Part shown: in pieces, positions 1 through 9,465 of the stretch
How positions within the stretch are numbered: position 1 is the first letter of the stretch
Layout of the letters: each line of letters opens with the position of its first letter
Assembly: GCA_937991945.1 (NCBI GenBank)
Contig: CALKLO010000003.1
Span: 1-64,000 of the forward strand
Reading direction: 5' to 3'
DNA length: 64,000 bases
From: an uncultured Granulosicoccus sp.
GTDB taxonomy: Bacteria; Pseudomonadota; Gammaproteobacteria; Granulosicoccales; Granulosicoccaceae
Program-made: the position numbers and the translations under genes
Notes under the pieces: model-generated
Seen by the model: only the letters and a program-made list of their open reading frames with translations
What the model was told of the DNA's origin: nothing
The model's database searches: none

Positions 1-407
1 TCCATCACGTGGCACCAGTGACACGTGGCATACCCAATGGATAAAAAGACCGGTTTGTTGGCAGCTTTGGCCACTTCAAAGGCCTCGCTACCCCACGGGT
101 ACCAATTCACTGGGTTGTGAGCGTGCTGACGCAAATAAGGAGAGTCCTCCTGAATAAGCCGGTTGATGTATTTCGGGGTGCCATCAGCAAACAGGTGTTC
201 TGTTCTGGGTTCGTAATCGTCACCGAGAGCTTCGTAGGCTGCCGTTAGCGTCTGGGTTAATTCGGGGGCTGCATTTAGCGCAACCGTTGCTTGCCCCGTT
301 TCTGCTCCGTGGTTTTGGGCCGATGCCTGCAAACCCACGCTGAGCAAAAATGCACCGCATATCGAGAGGGCTAAGCGCTTAGGGCTCAGTTTGGCTTTTG
401 AAAGCAT
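1..407 (-). CDS. DUF255 thioredoxin-like protein (YyaL/SSP411 family), N-terminal part
   Basis: The gene starts at 407 and runs off the left edge, so only about 135 residues are visible. It begins with a signal peptide (charged [11 protein letters not shown], hydrophobic [12 protein letters not shown], then ASA), suggesting export. Next come the family signatures: [19 protein letters not shown] near residues 89-107 and NWYPWG just after, then [12 protein letters not shown] at the window edge, whose CxxC is the thioredoxin-type motif of the DUF255 domain. Family members are long proteins with a thioredoxin domain followed by a glycosidase-like (alpha/alpha)6 barrel; their function is not settled. 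It is divergent from ffh. Identification is firm for the domain, not for the role. Confidence 0.85.
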   Translation of the reverse strand, partial: MLSKAKLSPKRLALSICGAFLLSVGLQASAQNHGAETGQATVALNAAPELTQTLTAAYEALGDDYEPRTEHLFADGTPKYINRLIQEDSPYLRQHAHNPVNWYPWGSEAFEVAKAANKPVFLSIGYATCHWCHVM

Positions 408-615
408 GATTGAGCGGCGATTGGAGCTGGTAAATAAAAGGCCCATTTAGACTAGATCGGTGGCGGGAATGGCCGATATGACCCGTACTTTTGCTAGGAG
501 TTCACACAGTTTCTTTTTCACTGGGCTAACAGCTGTGCCGTGTCCCGTATACTGTGCGCATCAAGCTAACTAGGTTGACTGCAGAGTCAGCGTTGCAACA
601 AGGCATAGGTATCGT

Positions 616-2001
616 ATGTTCGATAGTCTGAGTGAACGGTTAGGCCGCACGATTAAAAATCTTCGCGGCCAAGGTCGTCTAAGCGAAGAGAACGTCAAAG
701 ACACTCTGCGTGAAGTGCGCATGGCCTTATTGGAAGCTGATGTGGCGCTTCCGGTAGTCAAGCAGCTCGTCGATTCGGTTAGCGCCAAGGCCATGGGCCA
801 AGAGGTCATTGGCAGCTTGTCCCCGGGGCAGGCGTTCATCAAGGTTGTTAATGATGAGCTTGTCGCGGTCATGGGTGACAACGCCGAGCCGCTGAACCTC
901 TCAACTCAGCCGCCCGCTGTCATTCTTATGGCAGGTCTGCAAGGTGCGGGTAAAACCACCACGGTGGCTAAGCTTGCCCGTTTGCTCAAGGAGCGCGATA
1001 AAAAGAAAGTCATGGTCGTCAGCTGTGACGTCTATCGACCGGCCGCGATAAAACAGCTAGAAACGCTGGCCGAGAGCGTCGACGCCATTTTCTTCAACAG
1101 CACCATCGATCAAGCACCGGTGGATATTGCTAAGGCAGCTCTAGATGCTGCACGTAAGCAATTAGTAGATGTGCTGCTGGTAGATACCGCGGGTCGGCTT
1201 GCTATTGATGACGCCATGATGAGCGAGATTCAGCAGTTGCATGCGGCTATCAAGCCTGTCGAGACGCTGTTTGTTGTCGATAGCATGACCGGTCAGGATG
1301 CTGCCAATACGGCTAAAGCCTTTGGCGAAGCACTCCCATTAACGGGTGTGGTTCTAACCAAAACAGACGGTGATGCTCGCGGTGGTGCGGCGTTGTCGGT
1401 CCGAGTTATCACTGGTAAGCCCATTAAATTTATTGGTGCGGGTGAAAAAACCGACGCTCTGGAAACCTTCCACCCAGATCGTATTGCCTCACGCATCCTA
1501 GGTATGGGTGATGTGGTCAGCTTGGTTGAAGAAGTTACAGCCAAGGTTGATCACGAAAAGGCAGAGAAATTTGCCAACAAAATGAAGAAGGGCAAAAACT
1601 TCGATTTTAACGATTTGAAGGAACAGCTCGAACAAATGGCAAACATGGGAGGCATGGCCTCCTTGATGGACAAGATGCCGGGCATGGGCAATGTGCCTGA
1701 TTCCGTAAAGAACAAAATGGACGACAAGCAATTCGTTCACATGATTGCGTTGGTAAATTCCATGACGCCACAAGAGCGCAAATACCCAGCAATTCTCAAA
1801 GGTTCAAGAAAGAAGCGTATTGCCGCTGGAGCAGGGTTGCAGGTTCAAGACGTCAATCGTTTATTAAAGCAACACCAGCAGATGGCTCGCACCATGAAAA
1901 AGCTAAGCAAGGGTGGCATGGCGAAAATGATGCGAGCTATGAAAGGGCAAATGCCGCCAGGTATGGGTGGTATGGGTGGTGGTATGGGCGGAATGGGTTA
2001 A
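616..2001 (+). CDS. ffh: Signal recognition particle protein Ffh
   Basis: Ffh is the SRP GTPase that, with 4.5S RNA, targets nascent membrane proteins to FtsY. At 461 residues it has the normal length. The N-terminal helical bundle (about 1-90) precedes the NG GTPase domain with P-loop GLQGAGKTTT, DTAGR and TKTDGDARGG. The C-terminal M domain (about 300-430) is rich in methionine (MANMGGMASLMDKMPGMG) and carries the RNA-binding RKKRIAAGAG helix, ending in a Gly-Met tail. It is preceded by a 208-base divergent region shared with the DUF255 gene. The ATG at 616 gives the standard MFDSLSERL start. Confidence 0.98.
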   Translation: MFDSLSERLGRTIKNLRGQGRLSEENVKDTLREVRMALLEADVALPVVKQLVDSVSAKAMGQEVIGSLSPGQAFIKVVNDELVAVMGDNAEPLNLSTQPPAVILMAGLQGAGKTTTVAKLARLLKERDKKKVMVVSCDVYRPAAIKQLETLAESVDAIFFNSTIDQAPVDIAKAALDAARKQLVDVLLVDTAGRLAIDDAMMSEIQQLHAAIKPVETLFVVDSMTGQDAANTAKAFGEALPLTGVVLTKTDGDARGGAALSVRVITGKPIKFIGAGEKTDALETFHPDRIASRILGMGDVVSLVEEVTAKVDHEKAEKFANKMKKGKNFDFNDLKEQLEQMANMGGMASLMDKMPGMGNVPDSVKNKMDDKQFVHMIALVNSMTPQERKYPAILKGSRKKRIAAGAGLQVQDVNRLLKQHQQMARTMKKLSKGGMAKMMRAMKGQMPPGMGGMGGGMGGMG

Positions 2002-2065
2002 TGTTGTTTCGTTAGGCCCTTAGGCCGTCATACGTTGGCGGCCGTGATTTGACGAGAGCGGTTGC

Positions 2066-5000
2066 ATGCGAATATTTTCTGATAAATCCAGACCTATTCA
2101 TGAAGGGCATTTCCCCACTGAGTTGCTGTGTCGTCAAAGCGACTTACCCGATTTATCCGACACACCCGCATTCAGTCAGCTAAGTTTTGACAACCCGAGT
2201 GCGCCGTTTTCCATCATCAACGCTATGCGCGAGCATCAAGCGATGTTGGATGCGATACGTCACGGAGTGGTGAACAGTGCTGTTGCAGCATGCCCAGAGG
2301 ATCCATCCGTCCGAGCTGATCACCTGAAGGCTTTTGGCTACTTTTCAGACGCCTCAATGGTCGGTGTTTGCCAGTTACCCCAAGAGGCCTTACTGGACGT
2401 CCCTTTTGTAAATCCCGATGTCGCGAGTTTGGCTACCGATTTGCAAACCCGGCAGACTAAAACGTTAGCCTCCGGTATCGATATGATCATGGCTGATCTG
2501 AAAGAGTCGACTCAGCAACCAACCGGTAGTGCTCAGAGCCATACCTACGCGTTAGTATTTCTATACCAACATCCGCGTACTCCGTCGATTGATGAGGTGG
2601 GTGGTGATTGGATACAAGGTGCGTTGACACATAGAGCCTGCCTACTAGCCTCAGAGACGTCCATCGTCATAGCCAACTACCTTCGGTTGCTTGGTTACGA
2701 TGCGCTTGCACATACCGGCACAACCAGCGGTGTTGATTTGAACAAGTTGGCCGTAGCCGCAGGTCTTGCAACGGTTGAAGACGGGGAGTTAGTCAATCCG
2801 TATTTGGGTACTCAATTTGGCATAGGGGCCATTAGCACGGAGTTTGTTATAACGCCTGATAAACCCTTAGTGCCTTTAAAGCAGCAACCGTCAAGCATTC
2901 ATGGTTGGGCATGGAAGCTTGGTAAGGGCTTTTCTAAAAATGCCTCTAATTATCAACCCTATGAGCATCGACGATATGTCGATGGCATGCATCCATTCGA
3001 AACGTTGAAGCGCGTTGAGAAAACCACCACGTTTATTGATGAGGCTCGAGTGGCTCGTGTGCCTAAGCGCACTGATATGTTTGCGCGAGCACAGTTTGGT
3101 GACTTGGGTAAGACTGTTCAGGCTGGTGCCGCCGGTGGGCGTTATGCGCGTAAGTCAGCACCTTCTATGGCTCAACGCAGAGCATTAGGGGCTTTTGTGC
3201 TTTTGCAAGATGGTGAGAGTGTTGTCAGCAAGTGCAAGCTTGACCCTGAGGCGGCTGCGCAGCTTATCAAGGCCACATCCTATTTTCTGGGTATTGATGC
3301 TGTCGGAATTTCGCGCTGCCCCGATTGGACGTGGTACTCACACGATGCGGCGGGTGAGGTGCTAGAGCCTCCACATGATCAAGCCATTTCCATGATCGTT
3401 GATCAAGGCTACGGCACCATGGAAGGCTCATCAGGAGATGATTGGATTTCAGTCGCTTTATCTATGCGGGCTTACTTACGGTTTTCTTTGCTTGGCGGGG
3501 TGCTGGCTAAACAAATTCGTAACCTGGGCTACAAGGCTAAGGCACATTCAGTCATCGATGGAGAGGTGTTGCAACCCCCATTGTTGCTTTTGTCGGGGCT
3601 AGGTGAAGTTAGTCGTATTGGTGAAGTGGTATTAAATCCGTTTCTTGGGCCGCGATTAAAGTCAGGGGTTGTAACAACTGATTTACCCATGGCGCACGAT
3701 AAACCCATTGATTTCGGGCTGCAAAAATTTTGTGAGAGCTGTAATAAGTGCGCACGTGAATGCCCTTCAGGTGCTATCACGGCAGGCCCTAAGCTCATGT
3801 TCAATGGTTATGAAATTTGGAAGTCTGATAGCCAAAAGTGCGCAACCTATCGAATAACAACTGAAGGCGGTGCGATGTGCGGCAGGTGTATGAAAACCTG
3901 CCCGTGGAATCTAGAAGGTTTGTTGGCCGATAGCGTGTTTCGTTGGACGGCTATGAAGCTGCCATTCACAGCGAAAGCGCTGGCACGCTTTGATGATTTT
4001 GCTGATCGAGGGAGCCTGAACACCGTTAAAAAATGGTGGTGGGATTTAGAAATGGAAGATGACGGTGGCTATCGGGTGACGCAAAAACCTGTCAATGCTC
4101 GAAAGCTACAAAAGGATCTTCATCTTAAGTATGAGGAACAAACCTTGGCGGTCTATCCAGCACCGTTAGCGCCTCACCCGTATCCGTATCCCTACCCGAT
4201 GGATCGTGAGAAAGGTATAGAAGCCTATCAAGCGATGATCACCGCTGAGCAGTATCAATTACATATCGATAACGGTACGGTTGATAGTGTTGCGCATGTG
4301 TATTCCAATTCGGGTGAGAGTCCGGTTGTTCAGTTGATGATCAGCCGAGCGATAAAGCACACGCCAGACATTACGTTTTATGAACTCAAATCACTGAACG
4401 ACGAACCATTGCCAGTATGGAGCGCCGGTGCGCATTTGGATATTGTGGTTGCACCTGAATACCTTAGACAGTATTCGATGTGTGGAAATCCAGCCGATCG
4501 TTCGTCTTACCAAATTGCGGTATTGAAAGAAGCTACTGGGCGTGGTGGGTCGCAATTAATGCATCGAATTTTTAATGAAGGGCGACGCGTGTTTGTGTCC
4601 AAGCCGATCAATCATTTCCCATTGCATGACTCAACAGGCAAAACCTATTTGATGGCAGGCGGTATCGGTGTCACACCCATGATTGCTATGGCTCATGAGC
4701 TGCACGCCAAGCAGGCTGCCTTTGAGTTGCATTATTCTGGGCGTAGCCAAAACACTATGGCGTTCCTTGAGCAGCTTAAGAAAATGCCGTGGGCCGAAAG
4801 CGTTACGCTACATGTATCCGATGAAGGTACGCGTTTGGATATATCTGCAGTATTTGAAAATGTCGATAAGCATGCACACGTGTACACCTGTGGTGCGCAA
4901 AGTTATATGTCCGATGTTATCGACGCTGCAGCGTCGGCTGGTATCCCGGAAGAGGCTAGGCACTTAGAGTATTTCTCAGTCCCCGATGCGCCTGACTATC

Positions 5001-5272
5001 AGAACCATGAGTTTGTTTTAAAACTTGCGCAATCGGATAAGAGCTTTGTCGTACCTGCCGATAAAACGGCCGCCGATGTGTTGCAACAAAACGGTTACAA
5101 CGTCGACGTGAAATGCTCAGATGGTTTGTGCGGTGTTTGTCAGTGCACACTGGTATCAGGCGATGTCGAGCATCGTGACTTCGTGCTATCGAATAAGCAG
5201 CGCGAGAGCACCATTATATTGTGTCAATCTCGTGCGACTGAGCAGGGTGGTTCTGTCGAGATTGATTTGTAG
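2066..5272 (+). CDS. Fused B12-type reductive dehalogenase with C-terminal flavin/[2Fe-2S] reductase
   Basis: This 1068-residue protein combines a reductive dehalogenase-like half with a reductase half. Residues about 45-300 and 330-545 are two similar modules; the second should be the cobalamin-binding core. Two ferredoxin-type clusters follow: C556, C559, C562, C566 and C592, C605, C608, C612. After a linker comes a phthalate-dioxygenase-reductase-like part with the flavin motif R801-Q-Y-S, the nucleotide motif GGIGVTP (865-871) and a plant-type [2Fe-2S] set C1017, C1022, C1025, C1053. There is no Tat signal and no RdhB anchor next to it, unlike respiratory RdhA, so it should be a cytosolic, self-sufficient enzyme like BhbA of Comamonas or NpRdhA relatives, which remove halogen from halophenols. 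Tyr424 and Lys490/Lys492 are candidate active-site residues by position. The substrate is unknown. QueG shares the B12/4Fe-4S core but lacks the reductase half. Confidence 0.85.
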   Translation: MRIFSDKSRPIHEGHFPTELLCRQSDLPDLSDTPAFSQLSFDNPSAPFSIINAMREHQAMLDAIRHGVVNSAVAACPEDPSVRADHLKAFGYFSDASMVGVCQLPQEALLDVPFVNPDVASLATDLQTRQTKTLASGIDMIMADLKESTQQPTGSAQSHTYALVFLYQHPRTPSIDEVGGDWIQGALTHRACLLASETSIVIANYLRLLGYDALAHTGTTSGVDLNKLAVAAGLATVEDGELVNPYLGTQFGIGAISTEFVITPDKPLVPLKQQPSSIHGWAWKLGKGFSKNASNYQPYEHRRYVDGMHPFETLKRVEKTTTFIDEARVARVPKRTDMFARAQFGDLGKTVQAGAAGGRYARKSAPSMAQRRALGAFVLLQDGESVVSKCKLDPEAAAQLIKATSYFLGIDAVGISRCPDWTWYSHDAAGEVLEPPHDQAISMIVDQGYGTMEGSSGDDWISVALSMRAYLRFSLLGGVLAKQIRNLGYKAKAHSVIDGEVLQPPLLLLSGLGEVSRIGEVVLNPFLGPRLKSGVVTTDLPMAHDKPIDFGLQKFCESCNKCARECPSGAITAGPKLMFNGYEIWKSDSQKCATYRITTEGGAMCGRCMKTCPWNLEGLLADSVFRWTAMKLPFTAKALARFDDFADRGSLNTVKKWWWDLEMEDDGGYRVTQKPVNARKLQKDLHLKYEEQTLAVYPAPLAPHPYPYPYPMDREKGIEAYQAMITAEQYQLHIDNGTVDSVAHVYSNSGESPVVQLMISRAIKHTPDITFYELKSLNDEPLPVWSAGAHLDIVVAPEYLRQYSMCGNPADRSSYQIAVLKEATGRGGSQLMHRIFNEGRRVFVSKPINHFPLHDSTGKTYLMAGGIGVTPMIAMAHELHAKQAAFELHYSGRSQNTMAFLEQLKKMPWAESVTLHVSDEGTRLDISAVFENVDKHAHVYTCGAQSYMSDVIDAAASAGIPEEARHLEYFSVPDAPDYQNHEFVLKLAQSDKSFVVPADKTAADVLQQNGYNVDVKCSDGLCGVCQCTLVSGDVEHRDFVLSNKQRESTIILCQSRATEQGGSVEIDL

Positions 5273-5305
5273 TTGTTGGCGTGATGTGGCTTAACTGGCG
5301 TTTAA

Positions 5306-5329
5306 GCGTTGCAGCTTATGCTGCAACGC
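5306..5329. terminator. Hairpin between convergent genes
   Basis: A perfect 10-bp stem, GCGTTGCAGC / GCTGCAACGC with a TTAT loop, lies between the convergent dehalogenase gene and nadE. Only short T runs flank it, so it may end transcription from both sides weakly. Confidence 0.5.
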
Positions 5330-5337
5330 AACAGGTG

Positions 5338-7344
5338 CTAGTAACTCTGCCAAGCAGCGATATCATCCAACCATTTGTCAGGTTTGGCATCTGAAGGCAT
5401 ACGCCAATCACCTCGTGGCGACAATGCCACATTACCGACCTTGGGGCCGTCGGCGGTGCAAGAGCGTTTGAACTGGTGCATGAAAAAACGTTTGATAAAC
5501 ACACTGATCCAACGCTTCAGGGTTTCATCGTCGTACTGCGCTTCATCAAACGCCACTCGCGCTAGATCTAGAATGCGAGCAGGGCGGGCACCGTGTCTTA
5601 CCAAGTGATACAAAAAGAAATCGTGTAGCTCGTAAGGGCCAATTTTTTCTTCGGTCAGTTGAGCAATTTCACCATCCGCATTGGCGGGTAGTAGCTCTGG
5701 CGATATGGGTGTGTTCAGTATGGAGAACAGGGTTTCACGTAAGACTTCACTATCACTCCACGTGCTAGCGCGTTCGTTTGCCACCCAACGAATCACAAAC
5801 TGAATCAGTGTTTTAGGGACACCTGCGTTTACATCGTACATAGCGATATGATCGCCAGCGTAGGTAGACCAACCTAACGCTTTCTCTGATAGATCTCCAG
5901 TGCCAACAACTAGCCCGCCATGTTGATTGGCTAGCGTCATCAGCAAGAGTGTTCGGAGTCTGGCCTGTACGTTTTCTAGCGTCACGTCTCCTAGCTCTGG
6001 ATGCTTACGAAGCTTGGCTAACAATTGCTCTACATCGTTAACATCGTTGGTGACTTCGTGCTCAACGGCATTCAACACAGTGCGGCTAGCGTCTGAAATG
6101 CTCACCTCGCTAAAGGTTGCGCCTAGTGCACGTGACAAACTCTCAGCATTGTCGCGAGTGCCATCGGATGTACCAAAGCCTGGCAAGGTAATGCAAATGA
6201 GATCGGTGCGAGGCTGGCCTTGTAAATCTAATGCAGCGGCCGCAACTAAGGCTGCTTGTGTGGAATCCAGACCACCGGATACACCCAATACAAGTTTTGG
6301 TTTGCCAATGGCTGCCATGCGCGTTGCGAGTGCATTACTTTGAATTTCAAACATCTCCCAACAGCGGCTGGCTAGCGTGTCTGGGTCTTTAGGTAAAAAC
6401 GGAGTTTTAGAGACTTCTCGTACTAGTCCATCCGGTGTTTCAGATTTAAAAGACACGATACGAAAGCTGGGCATAGTTTCACGTGCGCAGTCACCGAAGG
6501 TTGTAGTGGATCGTCGTTCGAATGCCAGCAACTCCAAATCGATATCTTGCACAATGAGTTGTCCGGTGCGGAGAAAGCGTGTGGACTCAACTAATGTTTG
6601 ACCGTTTTCGCAAATGAAGGCGTCCGCATCAAAGCTGACGTCGGTCGATGATTCGCCAGGTCCTGCTGCCACGTACACATAAGCGCATTTGCCCCTGTCG
6701 GATGCTGAGCGAGCGAGCATGCGTCGAAGCTCCGCCTTACCAATGGTGAAGTTGGACGCGGATAAATTGCAGATAACCGTAGCACCTGCAGACACTTGGT
6801 AGCTACTCGGTGGCACTTGCACCCAAAGGTCTTCGCATATTTCTATGCCCAGTGTTAGATCCGTTAAGGAGCTTTTAAATAGGATGTCGATACCAAAAGG
6901 CACTTCATGTTGGCCAATGGTGATGGAGGCTTCCTGTGGCAGATCAAACCCTGATCGAAACCAGCGAGCTTCTTCGAACTCACGATAGTTGGGCAGATAG
7001 GCTTTTGGTACTACGCCGAGTAAGCGGCCTTGGTGAATCACTGCTGCGCAATTGTATAAACCGTGATTGAAGCGCAATGGCACACCGACGATGGCCACAG
7101 GCTCCAGCGCTTTGCCGGCTTCAATCAATGAGAGCAGCGATGCCTCACAGGCATCTAATAAGGTGGTGTTTAGCGACAGATCGCGGATGCTGTACCCGCT
7201 GAGCCCTAACTCGGGGAATACAACTGTATTCGCTCCAGCTGCATCGGCTTCTCGCCAGAGCGCTAGAGTACGATCACGATTGGTATCGATGTCGGCTACT
7301 GCTGCCGCAGGCACTGCGGCGGCTATTCGTGCATATCCTTTCAT
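5338..7344 (-). CDS. nadE: Glutamine-dependent NAD+ synthetase
   Basis: Catalyses the last step of NAD synthesis, amidating deamido-NAD (NaAD) with ammonia channelled from glutamine. The N-terminal nitrilase-type glutaminase domain (about 1-300) has its Glu-Lys-Cys triad visible as E45 (VFPELGLSGY), K114 (VVPKAYLPNY) and C170 (GIEICEDLW). The C-terminal synthetase domain starts near 330 with the PP-loop LGVSGGLDSTQAAL and contains the TGDLSEKALGW signature. At 668 residues it is the long form like the mycobacterial enzyme, not the short ammonia-dependent NadE of enteric bacteria. It stands alone, convergent with the dehalogenase gene. Confidence 0.96.
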   Translation of the reverse strand: MKGYARIAAAVPAAAVADIDTNRDRTLALWREADAAGANTVVFPELGLSGYSIRDLSLNTTLLDACEASLLSLIEAGKALEPVAIVGVPLRFNHGLYNCAAVIHQGRLLGVVPKAYLPNYREFEEARWFRSGFDLPQEASITIGQHEVPFGIDILFKSSLTDLTLGIEICEDLWVQVPPSSYQVSAGATVICNLSASNFTIGKAELRRMLARSASDRGKCAYVYVAAGPGESSTDVSFDADAFICENGQTLVESTRFLRTGQLIVQDIDLELLAFERRSTTTFGDCARETMPSFRIVSFKSETPDGLVREVSKTPFLPKDPDTLASRCWEMFEIQSNALATRMAAIGKPKLVLGVSGGLDSTQAALVAAAALDLQGQPRTDLICITLPGFGTSDGTRDNAESLSRALGATFSEVSISDASRTVLNAVEHEVTNDVNDVEQLLAKLRKHPELGDVTLENVQARLRTLLLMTLANQHGGLVVGTGDLSEKALGWSTYAGDHIAMYDVNAGVPKTLIQFVIRWVANERASTWSDSEVLRETLFSILNTPISPELLPANADGEIAQLTEEKIGPYELHDFFLYHLVRHGARPARILDLARVAFDEAQYDDETLKRWISVFIKRFFMHQFKRSCTADGPKVGNVALSPRGDWRMPSDAKPDKWLDDIAAWQSY

Positions 7345-7569
7345 GGCTACAGTATATGTCCCAAACTCTCTAATAGCTGCGCACAGGTCGTGCCGAGTTG
7401 TTTGAAATCTTGTGCCTAGGGCTAAGAATTTGAGGCGGAAATGGGCATCAAGTTAATGTTTTTAAATAGTTTTTCTAGACTTCCAGACTATTTTGAAGGG
7501 GTTGGGCAATGATATAGCGGAGTTGGCAAAGCTGCTTCATGTCATTGATGGGGTCGCGTTGGCCTCGAT

Positions 7570-8601
7570 TTACACCGTTTGATGGGGTGGAATATTCACC
7601 CGTTGATGCGTCTGCGCTGAGGTATAAATAGCCGATTCGACGCGCAGTACCGATAGATAATCCTCAGCTCGATTCTCAAAATCGTGCCCAGAAAGCAATG
7701 CATCCACGACATGTTTTTGTAAGGCATAGACGCAATCTCCAGCAAAACCTGGCCAGTCTTGCGCCGGTAGGAGAACGGTACTATCCATACTGCCGAATGT
7801 TCTAAGGCTCACCTGGCCGTCGCCACTGAGCTGTAAGCTGGCACGCGTGCCCTCAAGTAGGCATTCGCCCAACGTCATTCGGTGGTTGAGTGCGGCGTGA
7901 TCTAAATGCCTGTTTCCATCAAAGACAGCCCGTTTACCGTTGCCGAAGTCAAAGACGACGTACGCTGCATCTTCACCGGCAATAACAGGGTTCATTTTTC
8001 GCAGATCGGCATAAACGGCGATAGGTTCACCCATCAAATATCGAAAGGTGTCTATCCAGTGAACGCCCGTTTCGTGAATGAGTAGTTTCGGCATGGACTG
8101 AAAGTAAGGCTGTCGATCAAGATACGCATCAGGGCCCTGACCGTCGCCGGTTCGCAGTCGGAAGGTCATTTGATGAACATCACCGAGCGTACCGTCGAGA
8201 ATTGCTTGGTGCATACACCGGTACCACGGTTGGAATCTAAAGTTCTCGTGGATGATCAGTGGTATGCCGGCGTCTTGGCATAATGTGGTTGCCTGCTGGG
8301 CTTCGCCTAACGAAGTGCAGAACGGCTTTTGGCAAATAATAATCTCGACCTTGGCTTGCACAGCCTGGCGAACAAACTCCAGATGTGTCGTTGGTGGGGT
8401 AATGATGTCCAGTAGCTGCGGGCTAGTGGTTTCTAGCATGTGAGCTAGGTCATTGAACGGTGTACAACCGGTGAGTGTGGCTGCTTCCAATGAGGCATCC
8501 ATTGCGCCTACAACGTCAACCTCATTTAGGCGAGCCCATGCATCATAGTGAAAGCGACTGAAGTAACCTGCTCCGACACAAGCAACTCGTAAGCTCGACA
8601 T
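7570..8601 (-). CDS. Gfo/Idh/MocA family oxidoreductase
   Basis: A 343-residue NAD(P)-dependent dehydrogenase of the Gfo/Idh/MocA type, which usually oxidises or reduces sugars, inositols or their derivatives. The N-terminal Rossmann fold has CVGAGYFSRFHYDAW; the catalytic-lysine motif EKP appears as CQKPF near residue 94. The C-terminal half contains IHETGVHWIDTFRYLMG, the typical conserved His segment. It lies 14 bases downstream of the DUF6151 gene on the same strand, so the two are probably co-transcribed. The substrate cannot be read from the sequence. Confidence 0.88.
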   Translation of the reverse strand: MSSLRVACVGAGYFSRFHYDAWARLNEVDVVGAMDASLEAATLTGCTPFNDLAHMLETTSPQLLDIITPPTTHLEFVRQAVQAKVEIIICQKPFCTSLGEAQQATTLCQDAGIPLIIHENFRFQPWYRCMHQAILDGTLGDVHQMTFRLRTGDGQGPDAYLDRQPYFQSMPKLLIHETGVHWIDTFRYLMGEPIAVYADLRKMNPVIAGEDAAYVVFDFGNGKRAVFDGNRHLDHAALNHRMTLGECLLEGTRASLQLSGDGQVSLRTFGSMDSTVLLPAQDWPGFAGDCVYALQKHVVDALLSGHDFENRAEDYLSVLRVESAIYTSAQTHQRVNIPPHQTV

Positions 8602-8615
8602 GTTGGCCCGATTCC

Positions 8616-9293
8616 TTAGGTTTTGCTTTGTGCGTTTTGCCGCTGCTCAAGGGTGAGCACTAACGGCTTTACGAGTGGTTCTCCACTGGTAGCATCGATG
8701 AGCATCGAGCGTTTGTGATCTCCGCGCAATCGCCACCGGGCCATATTGCGAAGTGTGCCCAACAGACCAAGAACACCGAAGCCTTTAGCGATTGGCCAAT
8801 CGGCACTCATTGGGTGTTTGTCACCCGCGCCAACCCCACGTTTGACCGGGCCTAAATGTTCGTTGAGTAATGTATGACGATTGTCATCGTTAAGTTTGGT
8901 ACTTTTGCCATTTCCACCGGTCTTTTCAGTACTCACAAATTTAGTAATGTTATTGGTGAGCAAGCCTAAATAGGGCATATCTGCATTAGCGGGTGTGTTG
9001 CATAAAGGTGTGTTGCAACAGGTCGAATGCCAGCGGTAAATTCCATTGGGTGACAATGTAAGGTTGCCCAAATGCTCTTGGCCGTGCTGAATGCTGAAAG
9101 TGGCTGGAGAGATTTGTAGGATATCCGTACCGCCATTTTCATCGAGTTGAGTGCTTGCAGCATCCAGGTGTCTTGCATAGGTTTGGCAATCTATGCAGTA
9201 ACACTTGATTCGGGTTGGTGTCTTTTTCTCATCAATGTTTACCGATGCAATTATTTTTGCGCAGTTGCAAGAAATAGTTAGTTTCGATTGCAT
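8616..9293 (-). CDS. DUF6151 family protein (GFA-like cysteine-rich fold)
   Basis: A protein of about 225 residues with paired cysteine motifs: CNCAK at the N-terminus, CYCIDC about 23 residues later and STCCNTPLCNTP further on. This resembles zinc-binding glutathione-dependent formaldehyde-activating (GFA) enzymes and fits the uncharacterised DUF6151 family. The frame stays open to an upstream ATG at 9344, but the ATG at 9293 gives the family-like start (MQSKLTISCNC) and follows a GAGGTG purine run. It is probably co-transcribed with the downstream oxidoreductase. The activity is unknown; detoxification of a small carbonyl compound is only a guess from the fold. Confidence 0.75.
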   Translation of the reverse strand: MQSKLTISCNCAKIIASVNIDEKKTPTRIKCYCIDCQTYARHLDAASTQLDENGGTDILQISPATFSIQHGQEHLGNLTLSPNGIYRWHSTCCNTPLCNTPANADMPYLGLLTNNITKFVSTEKTGGNGKSTKLNDDNRHTLLNEHLGPVKRGVGAGDKHPMSADWPIAKGFGVLGLLGTLRNMARWRLRGDHKRSMLIDATSGEPLVKPLVLTLEQRQNAQSKT

Positions 9294-9465
9294 GACGGAC
9301 AGCACCTCACGTACTCGTAGAAGGGTACCTAGCGCGATTGGCAAGGCTTTTATACATCGTATCGGATGTGGGCTGTCAATGCAGTGGCATTCAGCGGCTC
9401 ACCAAACGATGGCGCTATATTCGAGTAGTATAGAGGCAACATAATAACGGTGAAGCATTCGTTAG

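Noticed and set aside
548..553. TATACT as a -10 box for ffh
   Set aside because: No acceptable -35 box at 16-18 bases upstream, so not called as a promoter.
2066..5272. Epoxyqueuosine reductase (QueG) as identity of the B12/4Fe-4S protein
   Set aside because: QueG is a short protein of under 400 residues without a flavin/[2Fe-2S] reductase half or duplicated N-terminus.
7464..7493. AAATAGT/ACTATTT inverted repeat after the oxidoreductase gene
   Set aside because: Long loop and weak AT-only stem; may be a terminator but support is poor.
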